Shown piece by piece: positions 1 through 7,606 of a stretch of DNA of 18,801 nt. The stretch comes from Sysuimicrobium calidum (GTDB taxonomy: Bacteria; Sysuimicrobiota; Sysuimicrobiia; Sysuimicrobiales; Sysuimicrobiaceae). The stretch is taken from NCBI GenBank assembly GCA_031459935.1, contig JAVKHN010000039.1, forward strand, positions 1 to 18,801, written 5' to 3'. Both the position numbers and the translations under genes were made by a program. How positions within the stretch are numbered: position 1 is the stretch's first letter; every line of letters starts with the position of its first letter. A model generated the notes under the pieces. The model was given only the letters and a program-made list of their open reading frames with translations, was not told the origin of the DNA and searched no databases.

Positions 1-907
1 CCTCCACCCGGGCCTCGAGGATCTCGCACACCACCCGCCGCGGGACGATCCTCGGGGTCTGGGCGCCGATCTCCGCCACCTCCAGCAGTTCCCCCTCCCC
101 GGCCATGCGGGCCCGGGCGGCCCCGAAGCGCAGCTTGATCCGCTCCGCCTCCTCCAGGGAGGTGCGCAGGCCCACCGCGAGGTCGTTGGTGAGGTGCTGA
201 CCGCCCACGGGGACCACCGCGGTGTGGCAGAGGGCCCCGTCCCGGAAGATGCCGAGGCTCGTGATCCCGCCTCCCACCTCGCACACCGCCACCCCGAGCT
301 CCCGCTCTGCTCCGGAGAGCACTGCCTCCGCACTGGCCAGTACCCCGAGCACCAGTCCCTCCACCTCCAGGCCCGTCTGCTCCACGCACTTCACGAGGTT
401 CGCCACCTGGGTGCTGGCCCCGGTCACCACGTGGGCCTCCACCTCCAACCGTACCCCGTACATCCCCACCGGGTTGCGCACGCCATCCGTCCCGTCCACC
501 ACGAAGTGCCGTGGCAGCACGTGGAGCACCTCGCGATCCGCGGCGGGGACCGCACTCATGCGGGCAGCCTCCAGGGCCCGGGCCACATCCGTGGAGGAGA
601 TCTCCCGATCGGGGGAGCTCACCGCCACCACGCCCCGGGTGTTCTGACCCGTCACATGATCTCCCGAGACCGCCACGTACACGGACCGGATCTCACGGCC
701 CGCGGCCTTCTCCGCCCGCTCCACCGCCTGCTCCACCGCCTGCGTGGCCGCGCGGAGGTCCGCCACCACGCCCCGTCGGAGACCCGCGGAGGGCGCGGTC
801 CCCACTCCCAGCAGCTGGAGCCGGTCCTCCGCCTCCGCCTGAGCCACCACGGCGCAGACCTTCGTGGTCCCGATGTCCAGCCCCACCAGCGGATGTGGTC
901 TCGCCAC
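1..907 (-). CDS. ftsA: Cell division protein FtsA, partial (C-terminus beyond left edge)
   Basis: FtsA is the actin-like ATPase that tethers FtsZ filaments to the membrane and recruits later divisome proteins. The visible 302 codons start with GTG at 907. This start sits six bases after a GGAGG ribosome binding site, and the protein reads VARPHPLVGLDIGTTKV. DIGTTKVCAVV near residues 10-20 is the phosphate-1 loop of the actin fold. The stretch with SVYVAVSGDHVTG and NTRGVV fits the SHS2/1C domain. VCEVGGGITSLGIF near residue 220 is the phosphate-2 loop, where Glu replaces the usual Asp. The C-terminal part, including the membrane-targeting helix, is outside the window. The gene lies 27 nt after ftsQ, its normal partner, and ftsZ is expected next. 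Identification is firm from motifs and context. Confidence 0.95.
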   Translation of the reverse strand, partial: MARPHPLVGLDIGTTKVCAVVAQAEAEDRLQLLGVGTAPSAGLRRGVVADLRAATQAVEQAVERAEKAAGREIRSVYVAVSGDHVTGQNTRGVVAVSSPDREISSTDVARALEAARMSAVPAADREVLHVLPRHFVVDGTDGVRNPVGMYGVRLEVEAHVVTGASTQVANLVKCVEQTGLEVEGLVLGVLASAEAVLSGAERELGVAVCEVGGGITSLGIFRDGALCHTAVVPVGGQHLTNDLAVGLRTSLEEAERIKLRFGAARARMAGEGELLEVAEIGAQTPRIVPRRVVCEILEARVE

Positions 908-913
908 CGCCTT

Positions 914-918
914 CCTCC
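914..918 (-). promoter_or_regulatory. Ribosome binding site of ftsA
   Basis: On the minus strand a GGAGG sits six bases before the GTG codon at 907. It supports that start over the nearby ATG at 920, which is in another frame. Confidence 0.6.
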
Positions 919-934
919 ATCCGGGGTGGTTGCC

Positions 935-1660
935 CTATTCCACGGGAGTCCCGGGAGTCCTCCCTCGGGGGCGCACGATCGCCCGGTCTCCGAACCGGAG
1001 GTCCACGGACTCCACCGAGATCCCCCTCCGCAGCAGGGCCCGCACCACCCTCTCTGCCACCTCCATGCTCCGCGGGAGGTCGTCCCCCAGCACCACCCGC
1101 ACCCAGGGTCCGGCCTGCAGCTTCAGCTCAAGGCTTCCCTCCGGAAGCAGCCGCGCAAGCAGCAGCCGATCGCGCACCTCCTCCGGGAGGGCCGCCAAAG
1201 CCCGCACCGCGGCCTGCAGCGGGGGGGAAGCGAGCGGCGCGCCAGGCGGGGCGGGAGGGACCCGGAAGGTCACGACAAGGGGGAGGAGGTTCTCCCCGCC
1301 CCCGTCCAGCACCACTCCCTCCCCGTCCACCACCAGGACACGATCCCCCTCCACTACGTGGAGCGCGGGGATCCGCTCCGTGACGTGGAGCACGATGGTG
1401 TGCGGCCACCGGAACTCCACCTGAGCTGTGCGGATGCGGGGATGCCGCAACAGGCGCGCGGTCACCTCCTCCGCATGGATGCGGGCGAGGGAAACACCCG
1501 CATGCAGCCGGGCCCATCGGAGGACCTCGGATTCCGGAAGGGTACGGTTTCCCGACACCAGAACGGTGCGGAGAGCGAAGAGCGATGAGTCCGGAAAGGA
1601 GAAGACCGCAGCGATGGTACACATCACCGCGCCGAAGCGCAATTCCCGCACCCACCGCAT
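935..1660 (-). CDS. ftsQ: Cell division protein FtsQ/DivIB
   Basis: FtsQ is a bitopic membrane protein that links the early cytoplasmic divisome to the periplasmic FtsL-FtsB and FtsW-FtsI complex. The 241-residue product has a short cytoplasmic start, one hydrophobic segment (about residues 9-28), then a POTRA-like domain (about 29-98) with the typical opening LRTVLVSGNRTLPESEVL and the later VTERIPA. The FtsQ beta domain follows. The tail is Arg/Pro-rich. It starts with ATG only two bases after the murB stop, with a GGGGGAG ribosome binding site inside the murB end. Sequence conservation in this family is low, so the call rests on the POTRA pattern, topology, length and position between murB and ftsA. 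Confidence 0.9.
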   Translation of the reverse strand: MRWVRELRFGAVMCTIAAVFSFPDSSLFALRTVLVSGNRTLPESEVLRWARLHAGVSLARIHAEEVTARLLRHPRIRTAQVEFRWPHTIVLHVTERIPALHVVEGDRVLVVDGEGVVLDGGGENLLPLVVTFRVPPAPPGAPLASPPLQAAVRALAALPEEVRDRLLLARLLPEGSLELKLQAGPWVRVVLGDDLPRSMEVAERVVRALLRRGISVESVDLRFGDRAIVRPRGRTPGTPVE

Positions 1661-1662
1661 GG

Positions 1663-2565
1663 TCAGAACTCCCCCATCAGCTGCACCTCCAGTTCCAGCT
1701 CTACCCCAAACGCGCGCCGCACCCGCTCCCGCACCGTCTCCACCAGCCGGAGGACGTCCTCAGCCCGGCCGCCACCCTCGTTGAGAATGTAGTTCGCGTG
1801 CAGGGTGGAGACCCGAACCCCGCCCACCCGTAGGCCCTTACAGCCCGCGAGTTCGATGAGCCTTCCCGCGGCCTCACCCGGCGGATTGCGGAAGATGCAT
1901 CCTGAAGAGGGCGGGCCCACGGGCTGGGTACACGCCCGGAGCCGTAACCATTCCTCCATGCGGGAGCGGATCTCCACGGGATCTCCCGGCTGCAACCGGA
2001 GGACCGCCTCCAGCACCACCGCGGTCTCCTGTTGCAGCCGGCTGGTGCGATAGCCGAACCCCAAGGCTGTGTCCGCCCACACCTCCTCTCCCCGCGGGGT
2101 GGCCACCAGCACCTCCGCCACCGCCTCCGCCATGCAATGGCCGTGGGCCCCTGCGTTCATCACCACCGCGCCCCCCACGGATCCCGGAATCCCCGCGGCG
2201 AACTCCAGCCCCTGAAGTCCCCGACGGGCGGCCTGATGGGCGAGGCTCGGAAGTCCGACCCCTGCCTCCGCCGCCACCTCCGTGCCATTCCAGCGGACCC
2301 GATGGAGGCCACGCCCCACCTTCACCACCACGCCCCGCACTCCCCGATCGGAGACCAGCACGTTGGAGCCGCGCCCCAGTACCGCGAACCGCTCGCCCCG
2401 GGCAAACAGCAGGCGCAGGACCCCCCGCAGCTCCTCCTGCCCGCGGGGCAGGAGGAGGACATCCGCGGGCCCTCCGATGCGAAAAGAGACGTGGCGGCTC
2501 AACGGTTCCGCCAGGCGCACGTCCCGGCAGACGGCCCGCAGGTCCTGCAACAGGGTGCGACTCAC
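1663..2565 (-). CDS. murB: UDP-N-acetylenolpyruvoylglucosamine reductase MurB
   Basis: MurB is a cytoplasmic FAD enzyme that reduces UDP-GlcNAc-enolpyruvate to UDP-MurNAc with NADPH. The 300-residue product matches the short type II form. FAD-binding motifs are visible: SFRIGGPADVLLLP near residue 27, LGRGSNVLVSDRGVRG and GIPGSVGGAVVMNAGAHG. FGYRTSR supplies the catalytic Arg region, and EVQLMGEF at the C-terminus holds the expected catalytic Glu. In PSSGCIFRNP (about 219-228) a Cys (residue 223) stands where many family members have the Ser proton donor. The frame stays open far upstream through murC. GTG at 2565 is chosen because it overlaps the murC stop as GTGA and follows a GGAG site by seven bases. 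Confidence 0.95.
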   Translation of the reverse strand: MSRTLLQDLRAVCRDVRLAEPLSRHVSFRIGGPADVLLLPRGQEELRGVLRLLFARGERFAVLGRGSNVLVSDRGVRGVVVKVGRGLHRVRWNGTEVAAEAGVGLPSLAHQAARRGLQGLEFAAGIPGSVGGAVVMNAGAHGHCMAEAVAEVLVATPRGEEVWADTALGFGYRTSRLQQETAVVLEAVLRLQPGDPVEIRSRMEEWLRLRACTQPVGPPSSGCIFRNPPGEAAGRLIELAGCKGLRVGGVRVSTLHANYILNEGGGRAEDVLRLVETVRERVRRAFGVELELEVQLMGEF

Positions 2566-3911
2566 CCCTTCTCTCCGCCCAAGGATTCCGCCACCCACCG
2601 GGCCACCTTCCATACGTCCCCTGCGCCCATGGTGGCGAGGACGTCCCCGGAGCGCAACCGATTCCGGACGTACTCCGCCACCCCTTCCAGATCCGGAATC
2701 CACACCACCGGTCGATGGGGCTGGACTGCCTGCACGATGAGCTGTGCCGTCACCCCGGGCACGGGCGGTTCGTCTGCGGGGTAGATGTCGGTCACCACCA
2801 CCTCGTCCGCGTCGTCGAAGGCCCGGGCGAACTGCGCGTAGGTGGTGGCGGTACGGGAGTACCGGTGGGGCTGAAACACCGTGAGGATGCGGGCATTTGA
2901 TTTCACCTCCCGGAGGGCCCGCAAAAACGCCCGCACCTTCACGGGGTTGTGCGCGTAGTCGTCCACCACGAGGGGATCGGGGCAGTGCACCTCGAACCGC
3001 CGGGAAACGCCCCGGAAGCGTTCCAGGGCCTGTGCCATGGGCTCGAAGGGCGCGCCGAGGGCCAGGCCCGCGGCAAGGGCAGCTGTGGCGTTCAGCACGT
3101 TGTGCGCTCCGGGGACCGGGAGCCGAACTGTCCCCCGCTCCCGGCCTTCCACGGTTACTGCAAAGGTGACCTGCAGGCCCCTGCGCCCTAGGATCCGGGC
3201 CCGCACCTCCCCCGTTCCAAAGCCGTACCGGATCACCCGGGCCCGGCTCACCTCCAGGAGCGCCGCCACCTCCGGGATCTCCGCACACAGGACCACGAAC
3301 CCATCCGCCGGGACACCCCGGACAAAGGAGGCGAAGGTCCGGTGGAGCTGGTGCCAGGTCCGGTAGTGATCCGCGTGGTCTGAGAGGTCCATGCTGGTGA
3401 CCACCGCGGCGTTGACCTCGATCTCCCCCAGGGATCCATCGCTCTCGTCCACCTCCGCCACCACGGGTCCCCTGCCCACCCGGGCATGGCCGCCGAACTC
3501 CCGCACCTCGGCTCCCACCAGGGCGCAGGGATCGCAGCCCGCGGCCGTGAGGGCGGTGGCGAGGAGGGCCGTGGTGGTGGTCTTGCCGTGGGTCCCCGCG
3601 ACTCCTAGGGAGAATCGCGCTCGCAGCAGATCCGCCAGCATCCGGGCCCGGGGCCACACGGGGATTCCCAGCCGTTTTGCCCGCACGATCTCCTCCTGGG
3701 TGGGGGGGACCGCGCGGGAGACCACCACGAGCTCGCATCCTCCCAGATGGGCAGGGTCATGGCCCACCAGCACCCGTGCCCCCAGTGCCGCCAGTCGCTC
3801 TGTGGCTCGGCTCCACCGGAGGTCGCAGCCGCTCACCTCCCGCCCCTCCGAGAGGAGGACCTCCGCAAGCCCGCACATCCCCGCACCGCCGATCCCCACG
3901 AAGTGGATCAT
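2562..3911 (-). CDS. murC: UDP-N-acetylmuramate--L-alanine ligase MurC
   Basis: MurC adds L-alanine to UDP-MurNAc with ATP, the first step of stem-peptide assembly in the cytoplasm. The 449-residue protein starts with the Rossmann motif MIHFVGIGGAGMCGLAEVLL. The ATP P-loop GTHGKTTTT is at residues 106-114. EVDESDGSL (about 153-161), DLSDHADHY (about 175-183), DDYAHNP and FQPHRYSRT complete the family signature, giving the three Mur-ligase domains in order. The ATG start overlaps the murG stop as ATGA, and a GGAGG lies five bases before it. The end overlaps the murB start by four bases. Motifs and length are normal for the family. Confidence 0.97.
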   Translation of the reverse strand: MIHFVGIGGAGMCGLAEVLLSEGREVSGCDLRWSRATERLAALGARVLVGHDPAHLGGCELVVVSRAVPPTQEEIVRAKRLGIPVWPRARMLADLLRARFSLGVAGTHGKTTTTALLATALTAAGCDPCALVGAEVREFGGHARVGRGPVVAEVDESDGSLGEIEVNAAVVTSMDLSDHADHYRTWHQLHRTFASFVRGVPADGFVVLCAEIPEVAALLEVSRARVIRYGFGTGEVRARILGRRGLQVTFAVTVEGRERGTVRLPVPGAHNVLNATAALAAGLALGAPFEPMAQALERFRGVSRRFEVHCPDPLVVDDYAHNPVKVRAFLRALREVKSNARILTVFQPHRYSRTATTYAQFARAFDDADEVVVTDIYPADEPPVPGVTAQLIVQAVQPHRPVVWIPDLEGVAEYVRNRLRSGDVLATMGAGDVWKVARWVAESLGGEKG

Positions 3912-4984
3912 CGCTTCCTCCTGGTCTGGTACACCACGCGCCAGACCGCCTCCGCGGCATCGGGCCGGCCCAGGCTGCGGGCCGCCTCTCGCATCTGCAC
4001 GAGCCGTCCCGGTTCGGCCAGGAGTTCTGCGAGGGCGTGGGCGAGCCGGGCACCATCTAAGGCCTCCTCCGGGATCACCACCGCGGCGCCCGCCCGCTCC
4101 AGGGCCCGGGCGTTCTCCACCTGGTGGCCGGAGGCAGCCCGGAGAGGTACCAGCACCGCGGGAAGCCCTAGCGCCGCGATCTCCGCGCAGGTCCCGGCTC
4201 CGGATCGGGCCACCACCAGGTCCGCCACCGCATAGGCATCGCCCATCTCCTCGATGTAGTCCACCTGAATGTAGCGAAGCGCGCTACCCTCGTGGGGTGC
4301 CGTCACGCCTGCCCGCCGAGGGCCGGTCTGGTGCAGCACCTGCAGGTCGGACCGATCCCGCAGGTACCGCACCGCCTCCCCGACCGCCCGGTTGACGGCC
4401 GCAGAACCCTGGCTTCCCCCGAGCACCAGGATCGTCACTCGACACGGATCCAGTCCGAACCGCGCCTCCGCCCGCCTCCGGTCTCCCTGCCACAGGGAAG
4501 CCCGCAAGGGCATCCCGGTCCACACGCCCCGGTCTTTGAACTCCGCCAGCGTCTGGGGCATCCCCGTGCACACCGCGTGCGCGAACCGTCCCAGAAGCCG
4601 GGTCACCACTCCCGGTTTCGCGTTGGGCTCTAGGAGGACCAGAGGAACTCGCAGCAGCAGGGCCGCCTGGCTCACGGGGTAGCCTGCGTACCCCCCCGTA
4701 CTCACCACCACGTCCGGCCGGAAGTGTCGCAGGATCCGCACACCCTCCATCACGCCCCGCGCCGCGTGGGCGAGGTTCCGGACGCCCTCTTTGATGCCCT
4801 TGCCCACCACCCCGCCGCTGGGCACCGCGCAGAACGGTAGCCCCCTGGGGGGCACCAGGCGGGCCTCCAACCCGCCGGGGGTCCCGCAGTAGAGGAGCTC
4901 CACATCCTCCGCCACAGCCTCCGCGAGCGCCAATAGCGGGTAAACGTGTCCGCCGGTTCCTCCGCCCGTGAGGACCACCCGCAT
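3908..4984 (-). CDS. murG: Lipid II synthase MurG (GlcNAc transferase)
   Basis: MurG is a membrane-associated GT-B glycosyltransferase that transfers GlcNAc from UDP-GlcNAc to lipid I, making lipid II on the inner face of the membrane. The 358-residue product begins MRVVLTGGGTGGHVYPLLAL, which contains the G-loop GGTGGHxxP. VSTGGYAGYP is the second glycine-rich loop. LEPNAKPG corresponds to the usual EQNxxPG segment, VLGGSQGS opens the C-terminal domain, and ARSGAGTCAEIAALG is the UDP-GlcNAc site, followed by a GHQxxNA motif. It starts four bases after the ftsW stop, with only a weak ribosome binding site (GTGAGG), so translation is probably coupled to ftsW. It overlaps murC by four bases. 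Confidence 0.97.
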   Translation of the reverse strand: MRVVLTGGGTGGHVYPLLALAEAVAEDVELLYCGTPGGLEARLVPPRGLPFCAVPSGGVVGKGIKEGVRNLAHAARGVMEGVRILRHFRPDVVVSTGGYAGYPVSQAALLLRVPLVLLEPNAKPGVVTRLLGRFAHAVCTGMPQTLAEFKDRGVWTGMPLRASLWQGDRRRAEARFGLDPCRVTILVLGGSQGSAAVNRAVGEAVRYLRDRSDLQVLHQTGPRRAGVTAPHEGSALRYIQVDYIEEMGDAYAVADLVVARSGAGTCAEIAALGLPAVLVPLRAASGHQVENARALERAGAAVVIPEEALDGARLAHALAELLAEPGRLVQMREAARSLGRPDAAEAVWRVVYQTRRKR

Positions 4985-4988
4985 GGCC

Positions 4989-6134
4989 TCACGCCGCCCA
5001 TCCCGGCCCGGGGGGCCCGTCCGTCCGGACGGGCCCCCGGACGTACCGGGAGAGGTTGAGGCAGATGCCGCACGCCACCATCAGTGCGAACAGGGACGAA
5101 CCTCCGAAGCTGAGGAAGGGCAGCGGCACACCCACCACGGGCAAGGTTCCGGAGACCGCGCCGATGTTCAGAACGATCTGGGAAGCGATCCAGCTTCCCA
5201 CGCCCGCGGCCAGCAGGGCTCCGTACCGGTCCGGCGCGTGCAGCGCGAGACGGCGGATCCGGAGGAGGAGCAGGAGGTAGAGGGCCACGAGGCCGGTCAC
5301 GCCCACCAGCCCCAACTCCTCCGCGAGGATGCTGAACACGAAGTCCGTGTGTCGTTCCGGGAGGTAGAAGAACTTCTGGGTGCTCCGCCCCACCCCCACC
5401 CCCCAGATCCCTCCGGAGCCGATGGCGATGAGGGACTGCACCACGTGGAAGCCAATGCCCTGGGGATCCCGCCAGGGATCCAGAAAGGCCAGCAACCGGT
5501 TCCGGCGGTACGGCTCGGAAACGGCCAGCCAGAGGGCCACCAGGCCTCCCACCGCTAGGACAGCACCGAGATGGCGGGCCCTGGCCCCGGCGGCGAACAG
5601 CAGGCTCAGGGTGATGGCACCCAGCACCACCGCGCTCCCCATGTCGGGCTGGCGCATCACGAGCCCGCCGAGGAGTCCGAGGATCAGGAGCGGGGGAGCA
5701 AGCCCCCGGTAGGGGTCGCGGAGGGAGGGTCCGCGGCTTGTGAGGAAGTGCGCCAGATAGAGGACGAGCGCGAGCTTCGCGCCCTCCACCGGCTGCACGG
5801 TCACGGGGCCCAGATCCACCCATCGCCGGGCCCCGTTCACCACCACCCCCACACCGGGCACCAGCACCACCAACAGGGACGCCACGGCCACCAGGAGCAA
5901 TCCCGGCACAAGGCGCCGCCACGTGCGGTAGTGGATCCGGGAAGCGGCGGCGAGTCCCACTCCCCCCAGTCCCGTCCATGCCAGCTGCCGCTTGAGGAAG
6001 TACGCTGCGTCCCCGTAGGCCTCCAGGGCCGCCACGCTGCTCGCGCTGTAGATCACCACCAAACCGCCCAGGCAGAGGGCTGCCACCGCCACGAACAGCA
6101 GGGGATCCGGACGGCTGCGGACAGGGACGCTCAC
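4989..6134 (-). CDS. ftsW: Septal peptidoglycan glycosyltransferase FtsW (SEDS family)
   Basis: FtsW is the polytopic SEDS glycan polymerase of the divisome and works with FtsI. The 381-residue product has about ten hydrophobic segments. SEDS signatures are present: GARRWVDLGPVTVQPVE (about 101-117), RQPDMGSAVVL, GIGFHVVQSLIAIGSGG, LPERHTDFVFSILAEELG with the conserved Asp at about 264, and VPLPFLSFGGSS (about 336-347). The final 15 residues are Gly/Pro/Arg-rich and are encoded by a perfect inverted repeat described separately. The GTG start overlaps the murD stop as GTGA. RodA is the alternative SEDS member, but the dcw position between murD and murG makes FtsW much more likely. Confidence 0.96.
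   Translation of the reverse strand: MSVPVRSRPDPLLFVAVAALCLGGLVVIYSASSVAALEAYGDAAYFLKRQLAWTGLGGVGLAAASRIHYRTWRRLVPGLLLVAVASLLVVLVPGVGVVVNGARRWVDLGPVTVQPVEGAKLALVLYLAHFLTSRGPSLRDPYRGLAPPLLILGLLGGLVMRQPDMGSAVVLGAITLSLLFAAGARARHLGAVLAVGGLVALWLAVSEPYRRNRLLAFLDPWRDPQGIGFHVVQSLIAIGSGGIWGVGVGRSTQKFFYLPERHTDFVFSILAEELGLVGVTGLVALYLLLLLRIRRLALHAPDRYGALLAAGVGSWIASQIVLNIGAVSGTLPVVGVPLPFLSFGGSSLFALMVACGICLNLSRYVRGPVRTDGPPGPGWAA
5011..5038 (-). other. Perfect 12-bp GC-rich hairpin at the ftsW/murG junction
   Basis: Positions 5011-5022 and 5027-5038 are exact reverse complements separated by four bases. The hairpin lies in the last codons of ftsW and ends about 26 bases before the murG start. There is no T-run after it on the minus strand, so it is not a canonical terminator. 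It could affect ribosome loading on murG, RNA stability or pausing. The structure is seen in the sequence; its role is inferred. Confidence 0.5.
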
Positions 6135-7594
6135 GACACCCGCTCGTCCCGGGACGGAGCCAGGGCACGCACCAGGGCCTGGAAGACCTCCGCCCGTTCC
6201 CGGTAATCGCGGAACTGATCGAAGGACTCACACCCCGGGGAGAACAGCACGGCCTCCCCCGGCCGCGCCAGCTGCACCGCCCGCCGCACGGCCCGCGGCA
6301 AGGTCCCCACCTCCAGGACCTCCGCGGGAAGCCCGCGGAAGGCGGAGCGCATCACCTCCGCGCACTCGCCGATGAGATAGATGGCCCGCACGGGCGAGGC
6401 CCGCAGGGCCTCGCGCATGGGCGCGAAGCTCTCCGGGGTCGCCCCGGGACGCCTCCCGCCCGCGATGAGGACGAAGGGGCGCCGCATGGCCCGGATGGCC
6501 GCCGCGGCCGCGGCGGGGTTGGTGGCCAGGGAATCCTCGATGCACTCCACCCCGCCCACCTCCGCCACCCGCTCCAACCGGTGCGGCAATCCCCGGAACG
6601 TCCGCAGCACGTCCCCCATAGCCTCTGGGCCAACCCCGGCGGCGCCCGCGGCCGCGCAGGCCGCCAGGGCGTTGCGGACCATGTACTCTGCGGAGACCGG
6701 CAGCCGCTCCAGCGGCAGGACCCGCCGCCCGAAGGCCACCACCCACCCCCCATCCACCCAAGCACCCCGCCCCAGCTCCCGGGGAAGGGAGCTGTGCATC
6801 GCGAAGGGCACCAGGCGCGCCCGGAGGGAGGGGATCAAGGAGGCGCACACGGGATCGTCCGCGTCCAGGATCGCCACGTCCTCCGGCGTCTGATGCTGGA
6901 AGATGGTGGCCTTGCACGCCACGTACGCCTCGAAGGACCCGTGGTCGTCCAGGTGGTGGGGCGCGAGGTTGGTGAGCACGGCCACCTGCGGGCTTCGGTC
7001 CAGCTGCAGCAGCTGGCGGTTGCTGATCTCCAGCACCACCCAGTCCTCGGGGCGGACCCGGTCCAGGGTGTGCAGCAGGGGAACGTGGGTGCGGTCGTTG
7101 CCGCTGAAGTGCGCGCGCTTTCCCTCCGCGAGCAGCATGCGGTGGAGGAGGGTTCCCACGGTGAACTTTCCGTTGGTGCCCGTTATGCCCACCACGGGGC
7201 AGGGGCACAGCTGAAAGACCAGGCGGGTCATGCTGTGGCGCTCCACCTCCGCCGGAAGGCGACGGATGGGTTCGTTCTCCGGGTAGCGGAACCACGCCTG
7301 TGGCAGGAACACCACCTCCGCTTCCTCGATTCCCTCCAGATACCGGTCCCGCCACCGGATGGGGATGGGTTCCTGGAGCCACCGCCGGATGGCGGTCTCC
7401 CGGTCTTCCGGGGGCATCCAGACGTGGGTGCGCCGGAAAACTTCGGGGAAGGTGTCGGGGGTGGAGAGGTCGTGGGCGGTGAGGGTCCGGATCCCGTGCG
7501 AGAGGAGGTAGCTCGCCACCGCGGATCCTTCCGTGCCGCTCAGGCCCAGCACGTGGATGCGGCGTCCGCGCAGCAGAGCGAGAGCTTCCGACAT
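6131..7594 (-). CDS. murD: UDP-N-acetylmuramoylalanine--glutamate ligase MurD, divergent
   Basis: This is the Mur ligase expected to add glutamate to UDP-MurNAc-L-Ala. The 487-residue product has the family layout: N-terminal Rossmann-like domain (HVLGLSGTEGSAVASYLL), P-loop GTNGKFT at 139-145, APHHLDDHGSFEAYVACKATIF (cut here as His214 and the carbamylatable Lys228), EDSLATNP at about 353-360, and SPGCESFDQF at about 452-461. Several signatures deviate. The P-loop has Phe where Thr/Ser follows Lys. The usual DSKATN has Leu for Lys, and the GGxxKG loop reads GGRRPG. The C-terminal SFDQF motif and the operon position still support MurD. ATG at 7594 is chosen because GGAGG precedes it by seven bases and mraY ends 11 nt before. 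Substrate stereochemistry cannot be read from the sequence. Confidence 0.88.
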   Translation of the reverse strand: MSEALALLRGRRIHVLGLSGTEGSAVASYLLSHGIRTLTAHDLSTPDTFPEVFRRTHVWMPPEDRETAIRRWLQEPIPIRWRDRYLEGIEEAEVVFLPQAWFRYPENEPIRRLPAEVERHSMTRLVFQLCPCPVVGITGTNGKFTVGTLLHRMLLAEGKRAHFSGNDRTHVPLLHTLDRVRPEDWVVLEISNRQLLQLDRSPQVAVLTNLAPHHLDDHGSFEAYVACKATIFQHQTPEDVAILDADDPVCASLIPSLRARLVPFAMHSSLPRELGRGAWVDGGWVVAFGRRVLPLERLPVSAEYMVRNALAACAAAGAAGVGPEAMGDVLRTFRGLPHRLERVAEVGGVECIEDSLATNPAAAAAAIRAMRRPFVLIAGGRRPGATPESFAPMREALRASPVRAIYLIGECAEVMRSAFRGLPAEVLEVGTLPRAVRRAVQLARPGEAVLFSPGCESFDQFRDYRERAEVFQALVRALAPSRDERVS

Positions 7595-7601
7595 CGAAGC
7601 G

Positions 7602-7606
7602 CCTCC
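7602..7606 (-). promoter_or_regulatory. Ribosome binding site of murD
   Basis: GGAGG on the minus strand begins immediately at the mraY stop and lies seven bases before the ATG at 7594. It fixes the murD start although the reading frame is open for more than 1 kb upstream. Confidence 0.6.

Noticed and set aside
194..1588. Plus-strand open frame of 464 codons opposite ftsQ and ftsA
   Set aside because: It is an antisense shadow of two clear genes in GC-rich DNA. Its His/Pro/Arg-rich sequence matches no family and it has no ribosome binding site.
1663..3738. Apparent 691-residue frame joining part of the murC region to murB
   Set aside because: Only the last 300 codons resemble MurB. The upstream part is the out-of-frame murC sequence. 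The GTGA start at 2565 explains the gene, so there is no fusion.
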